This document shows positions 8,951 through 18,137 of a stretch of 64,000 nt of DNA, in pieces (within the stretch, counting starts at the first letter, position 1; each line of letters opens with the position of its first letter). This DNA comes from Pseudomonas entomophila L48. GTDB lineage: Bacteria > Pseudomonadota > Gammaproteobacteria > Pseudomonadales > Pseudomonadaceae. The stretch spans positions 3,610,501 through 3,674,500 of the forward strand of contig NC_008027.1 in the NCBI RefSeq assembly GCF_000026105.1, written 5' to 3'. Under the pieces are notes generated by a model. That model did no database searches, was not told the origin of the DNA, and saw only the letters and a list, made by a program, of their open reading frames with translations. The position numbers and the translations under genes are program-made.

Positions 8951-8967
8951 TTAACAAAACTTAAACA
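8951..8967 (+). promoter_or_regulatory. Possible PhoP-box-like direct repeat upstream of ugd
   Basis: TTAACA-N5-TAAACA reads on the reverse strand as TGTTTA-N5-TGTTAA, one mismatch from the enterobacterial PhoP box. It sits about 110 bp upstream of ugd, a gene that is PhoP/PmrA-controlled in several Gram-negatives. The orientation is reversed and the Pseudomonas PhoP consensus may differ. The rest of 8805-9073 is an AT-richer promoter region with a T7 run at 8979-8985. Confidence 0.25.
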
Positions 8968-9073
8968 ACGCTGTGACATTTTTTTACAACTTGTCAGCCG
9001 AGGCTCTGCACGTCAGCACAGCCCTGAACGGCATTGGCCATTACCTGCCCAGATTCGATCATGGAGCTGCTAG

Positions 9074-10411
9074 ATGAAGGTGACGGTTTTCGGTACCGGT
9101 TACGTTGGCCTCACCCAGGCGGTGTGCCTGGCCCAGGTAGGGCATTCGGTGATGTGCATGGATGTCGACGCTGAACGGGTCGCCCGCTTGAACCAAGGGC
9201 ACTGCCCGATCTTCGAGCCGGGCCTGGCGGCCATGTTGGAGAAGAACCTCGAATGCGGCCGGCTCACCTTCACCACCGATGCCTGGCGCGCCAGCAACCA
9301 CGCCGGTTTGTTGTTCATCGCCGTCGGCACTCCGCCGCTCACCGATGGCAGCGCCGACCTGCGTCATGTGTTCGCGGTGGTCGACAGCATCGTCGCGCAC
9401 GCCGACGGTTCCCGGGTCATCGTCAACAAGTCCACCTCACCGGTCGGCACGGTCGACCGCATCAAGGCGCATATCGACCAGCGCGTGGCCGACAACCGTG
9501 TTTTCCAGATACTCAGCAACCCGGAATTTCTCAAGGAAGGTTCGGCCGTTGACGACTTCATGCGCCCCGAGCGCATCATCATCGGCGGCGCCGGGCCAGC
9601 CGAAGTGGAGCTGTTGCGCGAGCTCTACCTGCCATTCAGCCGCAACCGCGAAAAACTCATGGTCATGGACGCGCGCAGCGCCGAGCTGACCAAGTACGCC
9701 GCCAACTGCATGCTGGCGACGAAGATTTCCTTCATCAACGAGATCGCCAACCTGGCCGAGCATGTGGGTGCCGATATCGAGATGGTGCGCCGCGGCATCG
9801 GCTCGGACCCGCGCATCGGCTACGACTTCATCTACCCCGGCTGCGGCTTCGGCGGCTCGTGCTTCCCCAAGGATCTGCAGGCGCTGCGCAAGTGCGCCGA
9901 GGCCGAAGGCTTCGAACCGCACCTGCTGCGGGCAGTGGAGTCGGTCAACGAACGGCAGAAGAACCGCCTGTTCGACAAGATCGCCCGGCACTACCCCGAG
10001 GGTGTGCAAGGCAAGGTTTTCGCCGTCTGGGGCCTGGCCTTCAAGCCCAACACCAACGATATCCGCGAGGCCTCCAGCCGCGTGCTGATCGAAGCCCTGT
10101 GGGCCGCGGGCGCAAGGATCCAGGCCCATGATCCCCAGGCCATGGCGGAAATCCAGCGGCACTATGGCGAGCGCGCGGACCTGCGCCTGGTGCACTGCAA
10201 GGACGACGCGCTGGAGGGCGCCGACGCCCTGGTGATCGTGACCGAGTGGCAGGACTACCGGGTGCTCAACCTGGACCAGGTGCCGCAGTTGCTGGCCGAC
10301 CGGGTAGTGTTCGACGGCCGCAACCTGTTCGAACCCGAGCACATGGCCGCCGCGGGCCTCACGTACTACGGCATCGGCCGTGGCCAGGCGCAGCCGCCAT
10401 GCCCGTACTGA
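9074..10411 (+). CDS. ugd: UDP-glucose 6-dehydrogenase
   Basis: This 445-aa cytoplasmic enzyme oxidises UDP-glucose to UDP-glucuronate with two NAD+. The N-terminal Rossmann motif is GTGYVG (residues 7-12). Other family signatures include NKSTSPVGT, the PERIIIGG loop, the central-domain motif KYAANCMLATKISFINE, and the nucleophile Cys263 in GGSCFPKDL. Length is typical. It opens a five-gene operon: its 3' end overlaps the next gene by 13 bp, so UDP-glucuronate probably passes directly to the 4-epimerase. Confidence 0.95.
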   Translation: MKVTVFGTGYVGLTQAVCLAQVGHSVMCMDVDAERVARLNQGHCPIFEPGLAAMLEKNLECGRLTFTTDAWRASNHAGLLFIAVGTPPLTDGSADLRHVFAVVDSIVAHADGSRVIVNKSTSPVGTVDRIKAHIDQRVADNRVFQILSNPEFLKEGSAVDDFMRPERIIIGGAGPAEVELLRELYLPFSRNREKLMVMDARSAELTKYAANCMLATKISFINEIANLAEHVGADIEMVRRGIGSDPRIGYDFIYPGCGFGGSCFPKDLQALRKCAEAEGFEPHLLRAVESVNERQKNRLFDKIARHYPEGVQGKVFAVWGLAFKPNTNDIREASSRVLIEALWAAGARIQAHDPQAMAEIQRHYGERADLRLVHCKDDALEGADALVIVTEWQDYRVLNLDQVPQLLADRVVFDGRNLFEPEHMAAAGLTYYGIGRGQAQPPCPY

Positions 10412-11409
10412 TCACCGGCGCCGCCGGCTTCATCGGCTTCCACCTTGCCCGGCGCCTGTGCCAGGAGGGCCTGGAGGTGGTGGGCATCGACAACCTCAAC
10501 GCCTACTACAGCGTCGAACTCAAGCACGCACGCCTGAAGCAGCTGGCCGAATGGCCGAACTTGCGCTTCGTGCCCCTCGACATCGCCGACCAGGACGCGC
10601 TGCTGCAACTGTTCGCCGCGCACGCTTTCACCGAGGTGATCCACCTGGCCGCCCAGGCCGGGGTGCGCTATTCCCTGGACAACCCCGGCGTGTACGGCCA
10701 GTCGAACCTGGTGGGTTTTCTCAACATGCTCGAAGCCTGCCGCCAGTATCGCCCCCGCCACCTGGTCTACGCCTCCAGCAGTTCGGTCTATGGCGCCAAC
10801 GCCAAGCTGCCGTTCTGCATCGAAGACCCGGTGGAGCAACCGGTCTCGCTGTACGCCGCGAGCAAGCGCGCCAACGAACTGATGGCCCACAGCTACGCGC
10901 ACCTGTACCAGATCCCCATGACCGGCCTGCGTTTCTTCACCGTGTATGGCCCCTGGGGCCGCCCGGACATGGCGCTGTTCAAGTTCACCCAGGCCATGCT
11001 CGAAGGCCGGCCGATCGACCTCTACAACCACGGCCGGATGGGCCGCGACTTCACCTACATCGACGACATCGTCGAAAGCATCCGCCGCCTGCGCGTCAAG
11101 CCGCCCAAGGCCAGCGAAGGGCAGCCGCCCTGGCAGCTGTTCAACATCGGCCGCGGCGAACCCGTCGAGCTGCTGAGCTTCGTCGAATGCCTGGAGGACG
11201 CCCTGGGCATCAAGGCACAGCGCAACTACCTGCCGTTCCAGCCGGGGGACGTGCACCAGACCTGGGCCGATGTGTCTTCGCTGGCGCACTGGATCGATTT
11301 CTCCCCGAGCACCTCGCTGGAACACGGTGTGCGGGCATTCGTCGGCTGGTACCGGGACTTCTACACCGCTACCCGCCGTGCAACCACGACAACAACACAG
11401 GAAGCCTGA
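10399..11409 (+). CDS. UDP-glucuronate 4-epimerase-like SDR enzyme
   Basis: This 336-aa protein starts at ATG 10399, inside the end of ugd. It is an extended short-chain dehydrogenase with the NAD motif GAAGFIGFHLA at residues 7-17 and the catalytic YAASK motif. The signatures AGVRYSLDNP, RFFTVYGPWGRPDMA and GRDFTYIDDIVE are characteristic of UDP-glucuronate/galacturonate 4-epimerases (LspL, WbnF, Gla). The expected reaction is UDP-GlcA to UDP-GalA. No arnA/arnB genes are nearby, which argues for galacturonate rather than aminoarabinose as the operon's sugar. Confidence 0.85.
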   Translation: MPVLITGAAGFIGFHLARRLCQEGLEVVGIDNLNAYYSVELKHARLKQLAEWPNLRFVPLDIADQDALLQLFAAHAFTEVIHLAAQAGVRYSLDNPGVYGQSNLVGFLNMLEACRQYRPRHLVYASSSSVYGANAKLPFCIEDPVEQPVSLYAASKRANELMAHSYAHLYQIPMTGLRFFTVYGPWGRPDMALFKFTQAMLEGRPIDLYNHGRMGRDFTYIDDIVESIRRLRVKPPKASEGQPPWQLFNIGRGEPVELLSFVECLEDALGIKAQRNYLPFQPGDVHQTWADVSSLAHWIDFSPSTSLEHGVRAFVGWYRDFYTATRRATTTTTQEA

Positions 11410-12141
11410 ATGACCGAACCCCTTGACCTGTCGGTACTGATCCCCGCGAAGAACGAGGTCGACAACCTGCCCTCGCTGCTGGCGGAAATCCGTACTGCAT
11501 TGGCGAATGAGCGCTATGAAGTGCTGGTGGTCGACGACGGCAGCAGCGACCAGACCCTGGCCATGCTGCAACGGTTGAAAAACGAAGGCTTCCAGCCATT
11601 GCGCATCCTGCGCCACGAGCGCTCGCTGGGCCAGAGCACATCGATCTGGCATGCCGCCCAGGCCGCCCGTGGCCGCTGGCTGGCGACCCTGGATGGCGAC
11701 GGCCAGAACGACCCGGCGGACATCCCCGGCATGCTCGCGTTGGTGCGCGGCAACGAGGGCGTCAAGCTGGTGGCCGGCCACCGCGTCAACCGCCGCGACA
11801 CGGCCAGCAAGCGCTGGGCCTCGCGCTTGGCCAACGGCCTGCGCAGCCGCCTGCTGAAAGACGCCACCCCCGACACCGGCTGCGGCCTGAAGCTGATCGA
11901 GCGCGCGGCCTTCGTCGGCCTGCCCTATTTCGACCACATGCACCGCTTCATCCCGGCGCTGATCCTGCGCCACAACGGCCGCATGCTGGTGCACCCGGTC
12001 AACCACCGCCCACGGCATGCCGGCATCTCCAAGTACGGCAACCTCGACCGCGCGCTGGTCGGCATTCTCGATTTGTTCGGGGTCTGGTGGCTGATCCGCC
12101 GCACCCGCCTGGACGCCCGTCCACAGGAGCTCGAAGGATGA
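11410..12141 (+). CDS. DPM1-like family 2 glycosyltransferase (probable polyprenyl-P-GalA synthase)
   Basis: This 243-aa GT-A enzyme has the nucleotide-binding motif LVVDDGSSDQT and the metal-binding acidic motif LDGDGQNDP. It lacks the C-terminal membrane helices of ArnC and GtrB, resembling the short DPM1/RgtE type. RgtE makes dodecaprenyl-phosphate-galacturonic acid in Rhizobium. The gene begins immediately after the epimerase stop, and its stop overlaps the start of the next gene (ATGA). Given the neighbours, the donor is probably UDP-GalA and the acceptor a polyprenyl phosphate at the inner membrane. The sugar identity is inferred. Confidence 0.8.
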   Translation: MTEPLDLSVLIPAKNEVDNLPSLLAEIRTALANERYEVLVVDDGSSDQTLAMLQRLKNEGFQPLRILRHERSLGQSTSIWHAAQAARGRWLATLDGDGQNDPADIPGMLALVRGNEGVKLVAGHRVNRRDTASKRWASRLANGLRSRLLKDATPDTGCGLKLIERAAFVGLPYFDHMHRFIPALILRHNGRMLVHPVNHRPRHAGISKYGNLDRALVGILDLFGVWWLIRRTRLDARPQELEG

Positions 12142-12410
12142 CCCGCGAAACCCTCTGGCTGATCATCGGCTTCGCCGGCCAGGCCGTGTTCACCGGCCGC
12201 TTCGTGCTGCAGTGGCTGTACAGCGAATTCAAGCGCCGCAGCGTGATCCCGGTGGGTTTCTGGTACCTGAGCATGCTCGGCAGCGCGTTGCTGCTGACCT
12301 ACGCCATCTACCGCCAGGACCCGGTGTTCATCCTCGGGCAGGCCTTCGGCATCCTGGTCTACCTGCGCAACCTGCAGCTGATCGCCCGTTACAAAGAGCA
12401 GAAGGAATAG
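12138..12410 (+). CDS. LABN-domain small membrane protein (RgtF-like)
   Basis: This 90-aa protein has about three transmembrane segments and matches the lipid-A-disaccharide-synthase N-terminal (LABN) domain: GFAGQAVFTGRFVLQWLYSE, then SVIPVGFWYLSMLGSALLL and GILVYLRNLQLI. Stand-alone LABN proteins accompany DPM1-like and ArnT-like transferases, and Rhizobium RgtF is required with RgtE for dodecaprenyl-P-GalA. It overlaps the transferase gene by 4 nt and precedes the ArnT-like gene by 3 nt, so all are co-translated. It is probably a membrane anchor or flippase-like partner; mechanism unknown. Confidence 0.85.
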   Translation: MTRETLWLIIGFAGQAVFTGRFVLQWLYSEFKRRSVIPVGFWYLSMLGSALLLTYAIYRQDPVFILGQAFGILVYLRNLQLIARYKEQKE

Positions 12411-12413
12411 CCC

Positions 12414-13985
12414 TTGCCACGGATCAAGACGCTCGGCGTCGAACGATTGGCGCTGGTCGCCCTCGCCTTGCTGCTGATCGGCGCCGGTATCGGCTGGCGC
12501 CAGCCGATGAACGTCGATGAAGAACGTTTTCTCGGCGTCGCCCTGGAAATGCTGCAGAACGGCAACTGGTTCATCCCGCACCGCGCCGCGGAGATCTACG
12601 GCGACAAGCCGCCGCTGTTCATGTGGACCGTGGCCCTGTTCACGGCCCTGACCGGGTTGCCCAAGGTCGCCCTGTACCTGCCCGGGCTGCTGTCGGCGGC
12701 GACCATCACCCTGGTCCTGCATGACCTCGGCCGACGCCTGTGGAACCGGCGGATCGGGCGTATCGCCGCGCTGCTGTTCCTGGCCACCTACCAGACCTAC
12801 AGCATCCTGCGCACCGGGCAGATCGACAGCTTCCTGTGCCTGTGGGTGGCGCTGGGCCTCTACGGCATGGTCCGCCACCTGCTGCTGGGGCCGGCCTGGG
12901 GCTGGTTCTACCTGGCCTGCGCGGCCATGGGGCTGGGCATCATCAGCAAGGGCGTGGGTTTCGTCCCGGCGCTGATGCTGCTGCCCTACGCCTGGGCCGT
13001 GCGCCGGGGCTGGCGCGGGGTCGTGGCCATGCCCGGCCAGGGCTGGCGCTGGAGCCTGGGGTTGGTCTGGCTGCTGCTTGGCTGCGCGGTGTGGCTGCTG
13101 CCGTTGCTGGTGTCGATCGCCCAGGGCGGTGGCGCGGCGGAGCTGGCCTACCTGAAGGAGATCTTGCTGCGCCAGACGGCCAATCGCTATGCCAATGCCT
13201 GGGACCACCGTGAACCGTTCTGGTACTTCTTCGTCGAGGTCATTCCCAAGTACTGGCTGCCCCTGATACTGGCCCTGCCGTGGCTGGTGCCGGCATGGCG
13301 CAAGCAGCTGCAAAAGCGCGACGGGCGTATTCTCCTGCTGCTCGGCTGGGTGGCGCTGGTGCTGCTGTTCTTCAGCTTGAGCAGCGGCAAGCGCAAGCTC
13401 TATATCTTCCCGGCGCTACCAGGCCTGGTGCTGGCCATCGCGCCGCTGGTGCCCTGGCTGCTCAAGCGCTGGTTCCAGCAACGGCCGGTCTGGCGCAAGG
13501 TGTTCGTCACGGTCGCGGTGGTGTGGTTCTGCCTATGGTTCGCCCGAGGTTTCGTAGAGCCCGCCAAGGAAGGCCGCAACCCCCACGAAACCCTGATGGC
13601 CGATGCCGCGCGGGCCACCGGTGGCGCCGAGCTGGTGCTGGTCAACTGGCGCGAGGGGCATTGGCTGTTCGCTCGCCAGCCGATCATTCATTTCGGCTTC
13701 GCTGGCCGCTCCACCGCAGATACGGCGGTCTACTGGTTACGTCGCCACCCCAGAGCCTATGCGCTACTTCCAGCCAACGAAGTGGGGCGCTGCTTCAGCG
13801 CCGATAAGGCCCGCAGGTTGGGCGATACCTCTCGGTCCAAGTGGTTTTTGGTCAATGCCGATGCCGACAATGGCCAGTGTCACGTTACTGCCCCCACACA
13901 GGTCTTTTCATTCAGCTGGGCCAGCTCGTCCCAAACGCGCGCTCAATGTGAGTGCCTAGCATGGAAATGGGCAGCCAACAGGTGA
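12414..13985 (+). CDS. ArnT-like GT83 lipid A glycosyltransferase
   Basis: This 523-aa multi-spanning protein probably starts at TTG 12414, three bases after the LABN gene. The periplasmic-loop acidic motif NVDEERFLGVALEM (residues 33-46) and 'GDKPPLFMW' are typical of ArnT/RgtA-C enzymes, which move a sugar from a polyprenyl-phosphate carrier onto lipid A or core in the periplasm. About eleven hydrophobic segments precede a soluble C-terminal domain from about residue 380. With the upstream genes, galacturonic acid is the likely sugar. The last ~40 codons have less biased composition than the body, near the junction with the AT-rich gene that follows. Confidence 0.85.
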   Translation: MPRIKTLGVERLALVALALLLIGAGIGWRQPMNVDEERFLGVALEMLQNGNWFIPHRAAEIYGDKPPLFMWTVALFTALTGLPKVALYLPGLLSAATITLVLHDLGRRLWNRRIGRIAALLFLATYQTYSILRTGQIDSFLCLWVALGLYGMVRHLLLGPAWGWFYLACAAMGLGIISKGVGFVPALMLLPYAWAVRRGWRGVVAMPGQGWRWSLGLVWLLLGCAVWLLPLLVSIAQGGGAAELAYLKEILLRQTANRYANAWDHREPFWYFFVEVIPKYWLPLILALPWLVPAWRKQLQKRDGRILLLLGWVALVLLFFSLSSGKRKLYIFPALPGLVLAIAPLVPWLLKRWFQQRPVWRKVFVTVAVVWFCLWFARGFVEPAKEGRNPHETLMADAARATGGAELVLVNWREGHWLFARQPIIHFGFAGRSTADTAVYWLRRHPRAYALLPANEVGRCFSADKARRLGDTSRSKWFLVNADADNGQCHVTAPTQVFSFSWASSSQTRAQCECLAWKWAANR

Positions 13986-14032
13986 TGAGGTCGCTGAATA
14001 TTCGGCAACCTGGGGGAAAGGCTGCCGATGGT

Positions 14033-15397
14033 TCACTTAATTCTGAATATATTCCTCAGGGCAAGGCCCACGAGAAAAATAAGTAGCAAGGAGATAGACT
14101 TCTGCAGCACTATGACAATGGTTGCAGCGAGGCTGATAAAGCCATCACTGGCAATAAGCGCCAACCTGAGAGGCTCAGCCATTTTCTCAAGACCAGGCAA
14201 CGGGATCGCCTGCAGTACAGCAAATTCAACACCTGCCATATTGAAGCTGCAGCGCTGGGTGGTAGGTAGACAATGTGTTGCCCACGACAGTACTGCATAA
14301 ATGCATGAAAACAGAATGAAGGATGCCAAGTAGGCAAACAAGGGCCTCGACAGACTGGAGCCATAACGGGAGAGTTTTTCGTAGAAGTAGAACAGGCAGC
14401 GCCTTGCGCCTTTCTGTCCATGGGCAATTTCCGCCATTTCCAACTGAAAGAACATATGTTCCTCTTGAGGCGCTTGTAGCTGGCTAAAGGAGAGCCGCAG
14501 GTTGCGATAAGTTCTGATGTAAAAATCCTTACCTGTTGCCGGCGGAAAAACAACGGCTTTAAATGACATATCCTGATGAAGTGCACAACCAAAAAAATCT
14601 GGAGGTTGATTGAATGTAACGCCATCAAAAATGGTAGTATCGCGAAACTCACGATTCTTGAAGCTAACGAAACCCTTGAAGACACTTCGCTCAAAGGAAA
14701 TCTTATTGAATGTTTTACTCGTTGATCCGTAAGGTATCCAGTCCACCGCATCGACTGTAGGGTCCTGGATAGTTTCAAAACAGACGCCATCTGCAAAAAA
14801 ACAATCAGAGAAATTTATATCAGAACCAAATTTCACTCCATTGAAACGCACAGAATGACCAAACGAAGACCCTGAAAAATCGTTATTCCCTTCAAACTCC
14901 GCATAATCAAAGTCAATCCAGTCATCCAGCTGGATCGACACCAGCTTTGTATACCTTGAAAATTTGGCATGCTTGAAGCTCGAGCGCGCGTCCACTGCAG
15001 CATTGGAAAAATCAGATGACTCCCCAAAGACAGCTCGCTCAAACGAAGTGTGACGCGGAAATATTGCATTTTTAAAGTCCGCTCCCGCTCCAAACTTGAA
15101 ACCATCGAAGCATATTTCCCCGCCAAAATCCCACTGCTTCCCGTTAAAATCGACACTCGAAAAATCAGCAATGTTTACGTGATCAAAGTGACCATAGCGT
15201 TCCGCCGGAAATTTATCTCTCCAAGCGTTCCAGACAGTAGCGCCCAATTTGGCGAGTGCCATGCAACCTGCTTTGCTGATGCGCTCAGGCGTACCATGCT
15301 CTTCGCATTGAAAGAACATCACCAGTTGCTCCCTGATATGTTCCTCAATACCAGCGAGTCGTGTCCGGATGTCCGTGTGTTCCTGAGTTTCTGACAT
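14033..15397 (-). CDS. Pentapeptide-repeat membrane protein, AT-rich, probably acquired
   Basis: This 454-aa protein begins at ATG 15397 (MSETQEHTDIRTRLAG), with a weak GGGG upstream; a TTG five codons earlier is an alternative. Residues ~75-310 consist of degenerate pentapeptide-like units in which every fifth position is Phe (DFSSVDFNGKQWDF, ADFKNAIFPRHTSFERAVF). This should form a right-handed quadrilateral helix. The C-terminal ~130 residues hold three or four hydrophobic helices. The gene is much richer in A/T than everything around it and uses codons that the neighbours avoid, suggesting transfer. Related membrane pentapeptide proteins occur in accessory islands; function is not established. 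Confidence 0.7.
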   Translation of the reverse strand: MSETQEHTDIRTRLAGIEEHIREQLVMFFQCEEHGTPERISKAGCMALAKLGATVWNAWRDKFPAERYGHFDHVNIADFSSVDFNGKQWDFGGEICFDGFKFGAGADFKNAIFPRHTSFERAVFGESSDFSNAAVDARSSFKHAKFSRYTKLVSIQLDDWIDFDYAEFEGNNDFSGSSFGHSVRFNGVKFGSDINFSDCFFADGVCFETIQDPTVDAVDWIPYGSTSKTFNKISFERSVFKGFVSFKNREFRDTTIFDGVTFNQPPDFFGCALHQDMSFKAVVFPPATGKDFYIRTYRNLRLSFSQLQAPQEEHMFFQLEMAEIAHGQKGARRCLFYFYEKLSRYGSSLSRPLFAYLASFILFSCIYAVLSWATHCLPTTQRCSFNMAGVEFAVLQAIPLPGLEKMAEPLRLALIASDGFISLAATIVIVLQKSISLLLIFLVGLALRNIFRIK

Positions 15398-15617
15398 GCT
15401 GTGCCCCAGCAAAAATGATTGTTTTAGAAGGTGACCATCCCACCTAACAGCAGGCAGTTTGGTGGGATCTTCGCAGATATCTGGACTCAGTGGGTTTTAC
15501 CCGCCTTTTTTGACTACCGGCAGGTTGAACCGAGCCTCATACTCCCTACAATGATAGCAATATGGCATCACCCAAGTTCCAACACAACCCTGCCATCCTT
15601 CAACACCCGTGCGAAGT
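15398..15617. other. Intergenic region at the edge of the AT-rich gene
   Basis: The 220 bp between polB and the pentapeptide gene are mixed in composition. A short inverted repeat (GATCCCACC near 15434 and GGTGGGATC near 15461) and a T6 run near 15505 are visible. No gene, att site or transposase remnant was recognised. Confidence 0.4.
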
Positions 15618-17984
15618 CTAGAAGTTGAAACTCAGCTGTTTCAGGCTTCGTAAATCGACGGTCCGCTCGGCGACAAAGGGCAGGATGGCGTCGGCCACCG
15701 GCTGCAACTGCCGGGTCAGGTAGTGCTCGTGGTCGATGGGCGCCTGGCGGTTCTCCAGTGGCTCGGGGCCGGCCGTGGTGATGACGTAGCTGATCCAGCC
15801 GCCGCGTTGATACTGCAGCGGGCGCCCGAGGCGACGGTTGTATTCATCCGCCAGGCGCGCGGCACGCACATGGGGCGGCACGTTGCGCTGGTAGTCGGCC
15901 AGCGGACGGCGCAGGCGCTTGCGGTAGATCAGCAGTTCGTCCAGCTCTCCGGCCATCGTGCGCTCCACGTACTCGCGCAGGTAGTCGCGATAGGGCTGGC
16001 CACGAAAGATCCGCCCATAGAGTTCCTGCTGGAACTGCCGGGCCAGCGGCGACCAGTCGGTGCGCACCGACTCCAGCCCCTTGTAGACCATCTCCTCGCT
16101 GCCGTCGACGCGGCGCACCAGGCCGGCGTAGCGCTTCTTGCTGCCCTCTTCCGCGCCACGGATGGTCGGCATCAGGAAACGCCGGTAGTGGGTTTCGTAC
16201 TGCAGTTCCAGGGCGCTTGCCAGGCCCATGGTTTCGCCCAGGTGCAGCCGCCACCACTGGTTGACCTCGGCCACCAGTTCGCGGCCGATGCGTGCAGCAG
16301 CGTCCTCGTCGTGGGCGCCTTTGAGCCAGACGAAGGTGGAGTCGGTATCGCCATAGATCACGTCGAAACCGCGCGCCTCGATCAACAGCCGGGTCTGGCG
16401 CATGATCTGGTGCCCGCGCATCGTGATCGACGAGGCCAGGCGCGGGTCGAAGAAGCGGCAGCCGCTGGAACCCAATACCCCGTAGAAGGCGTTCATGATG
16501 ATCTTCAGCGCTTGCGACAGCGGCGCGTTGCCGTCGCGCTTGGCCGCCTCGCGCCCCTGCCACACACGCTCGACGATGGCCGGCAGGCAATGTTGGCGGC
16601 GCGAGAAACGCGCGCCCCGGAAACCCTCGACCGAATGCGCATCGTCCGGCTGGCGCAGCCCTTCGACCAGGCCCACCGGGTCGATCAGGAAGGTACGGAT
16701 GATCGACGGGTACAGGCTCTTGTAGTCCAGCACCAGCACCGAGTCGTACAAGCCCGGCCGCGAGTCCATGACGAAACCGCCTGGGCTGGCTTCGCCTTCG
16801 CGGCTGCCAAGGTTGGGCGCGACATAGCCCATGCGGTGCATGTGCGGGATGTACAGGTGGCAGAACGCGGCCACCGAGCCGCCGCTACGGTCCACCGCCA
16901 GGCCGGTGACCGATGCGCGTTCGAGGAGGAAGTCGAGCAGCCGGGTGTGGGCGAAGATCCGCGTGACCAGCTCGCAGTCCTTGAGGTTGTAGCGGGCCAG
17001 GGCCGGCTTGTCCTCGGCGAACATGCGGTTGATCTCGTCCATGCGCTGGTACGGCGTGTCGATGGCCTTGCCCTCGCCCAGCAGCTGTTGGGCGACGCTT
17101 TCCAGGCTGAACGAAGGGAAGCTCCAGGTCGCCGAACGCAGCGCCTCGATGCCATCGATCAGCAACCGGCCGGGGGCCTCGGCGAAGAAGTGGCTGCGGC
17201 TGCCGTGCTCGCGCAGATGCATCGGCGCGCCATCGCGGCCCAGGCACAACGGCACGTTCAGGCGCTGGGCGTGCTCGTGGAGCAGGCGCAGGTCGAACTG
17301 CACCAGGTTCCAGCCGATGATCGCATCGGGGTCGTGGCGGGCCAGCCACTGGTTGAGGCTGTCGATCAGCGCGGCGCGGTCGGCGCAGTAATGCAGGTTG
17401 AAGTCCACCTCGCAGACCGCGCCGTTGGCCGGGCCGAGCATGTAGACGTCGCGCTGGCCGCAACCTTCCAGGGCGATGCTGTACAGCTCGCCGCGCTCGC
17501 TGGTTTCGATGTCCAGCGACACCAGGCGCAGTGGTGGGCGGTAGTCCGGGTCGGGCTTGAGCTGGGCGTCGAGCAGCACGCCCTGGGCGTCGAGACGGCC
17601 ATCGAAACGCACTGGGGCGGTAATGAAGCGCTCCATCAAATAGCGCTCGGGTGGGCGGATATCAGCCTCGTAGACCTCCACCCCAGCCGTGCGCAGGCGC
17701 TTGTCGAGGGCGATCAGCTGGCGGTGCTGCTGGCAGTACAGGCCCAGCACCGGGCGCTGGTCGAAGTCGCGCAGTTGCAGGGGTTTGAGCTCGACGCCCT
17801 GCTCGCCCGCCAGCAATGCCCTGGCGTGTTCGGCATGCTCGACGGGGATGAACGCCACCGAGGGCTGCGCGGCCAGGCGCAGCCGTCGTGGCCCCTGGTC
17901 GGTGGCCAGCCAGTACTCCACGCAAGTGCCTTCGGGCGTGTCATGCCAATGACGGGTTAGGACAAAGCCCTGTTGCAGCTGCAC
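15618..17984 (-). CDS. polB: DNA polymerase II
   Basis: This 788-aa family-B polymerase has full length for bacterial Pol II. The proofreading exonuclease comes first, with ExoI LDIET near residue 155 and Exo[14 protein letters not shown] near 220. The polymerase follows, with motif [11 protein letters not shown] near 420, motif [16 protein letters not shown] near 495, and motif C YGDTDS (Asp546-Ser549), plus KKRYAGL near 610. Pol II is the SOS-induced polymerase for replication restart and some lesion bypass. I see no clear LexA palindrome upstream, although 17985-18050 was only scanned by eye. The gene stands alone. Confidence 0.95.
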   Translation of the reverse strand: MQLQQGFVLTRHWHDTPEGTCVEYWLATDQGPRRLRLAAQPSVAFIPVEHAEHARALLAGEQGVELKPLQLRDFDQRPVLGLYCQQHRQLIALDKRLRTAGVEVYEADIRPPERYLMERFITAPVRFDGRLDAQGVLLDAQLKPDPDYRPPLRLVSLDIETSERGELYSIALEGCGQRDVYMLGPANGAVCEVDFNLHYCADRAALIDSLNQWLARHDPDAIIGWNLVQFDLRLLHEHAQRLNVPLCLGRDGAPMHLREHGSRSHFFAEAPGRLLIDGIEALRSATWSFPSFSLESVAQQLLGEGKAIDTPYQRMDEINRMFAEDKPALARYNLKDCELVTRIFAHTRLLDFLLERASVTGLAVDRSGGSVAAFCHLYIPHMHRMGYVAPNLGSREGEASPGGFVMDSRPGLYDSVLVLDYKSLYPSIIRTFLIDPVGLVEGLRQPDDAHSVEGFRGARFSRRQHCLPAIVERVWQGREAAKRDGNAPLSQALKIIMNAFYGVLGSSGCRFFDPRLASSITMRGHQIMRQTRLLIEARGFDVIYGDTDSTFVWLKGAHDEDAAARIGRELVAEVNQWWRLHLGETMGLASALELQYETHYRRFLMPTIRGAEEGSKKRYAGLVRRVDGSEEMVYKGLESVRTDWSPLARQFQQELYGRIFRGQPYRDYLREYVERTMAGELDELLIYRKRLRRPLADYQRNVPPHVRAARLADEYNRRLGRPLQYQRGGWISYVITTAGPEPLENRQAPIDHEHYLTRQLQPVADAILPFVAERTVDLRSLKQLSFNF

Positions 17985-18050
17985 CGCGTGAACCTCGGGT
18001 CGTCATGCTCGATGGCTGATTCTACCGCCTAACCGCGCCAGACGATGCAT

Positions 18051-18137
18051 TCCTGTGGGCGCCGGCTTGCCGGCGAACCAGACGATGCGGTGGTTGGCAC
18101 CGGCGTCGCCGGTGTTCGCCGGCAAGCCGGCTCCTAC
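18051..18137. repeat. REP pair, GCCGGCTTGCCGGC class
   Basis: Inverted copies of the element (18055-18078 and 18113-18137) with the core GCCGGCTTGCCGGCGAAC face each other between polB and the MFS gene. The second copy ends at the MFS stop codon region. Confidence 0.85.

Noticed and set aside
8971..8990. T-rich ColR-type site upstream of ugd
   Set aside because: The T-run lacks the flanking bases required by the ColR consensus as I recall it.
15723..17960. Long plus-strand open frame opposite polB
   Set aside because: Antisense shadow; the minus-strand frame has all Pol II motifs in order.
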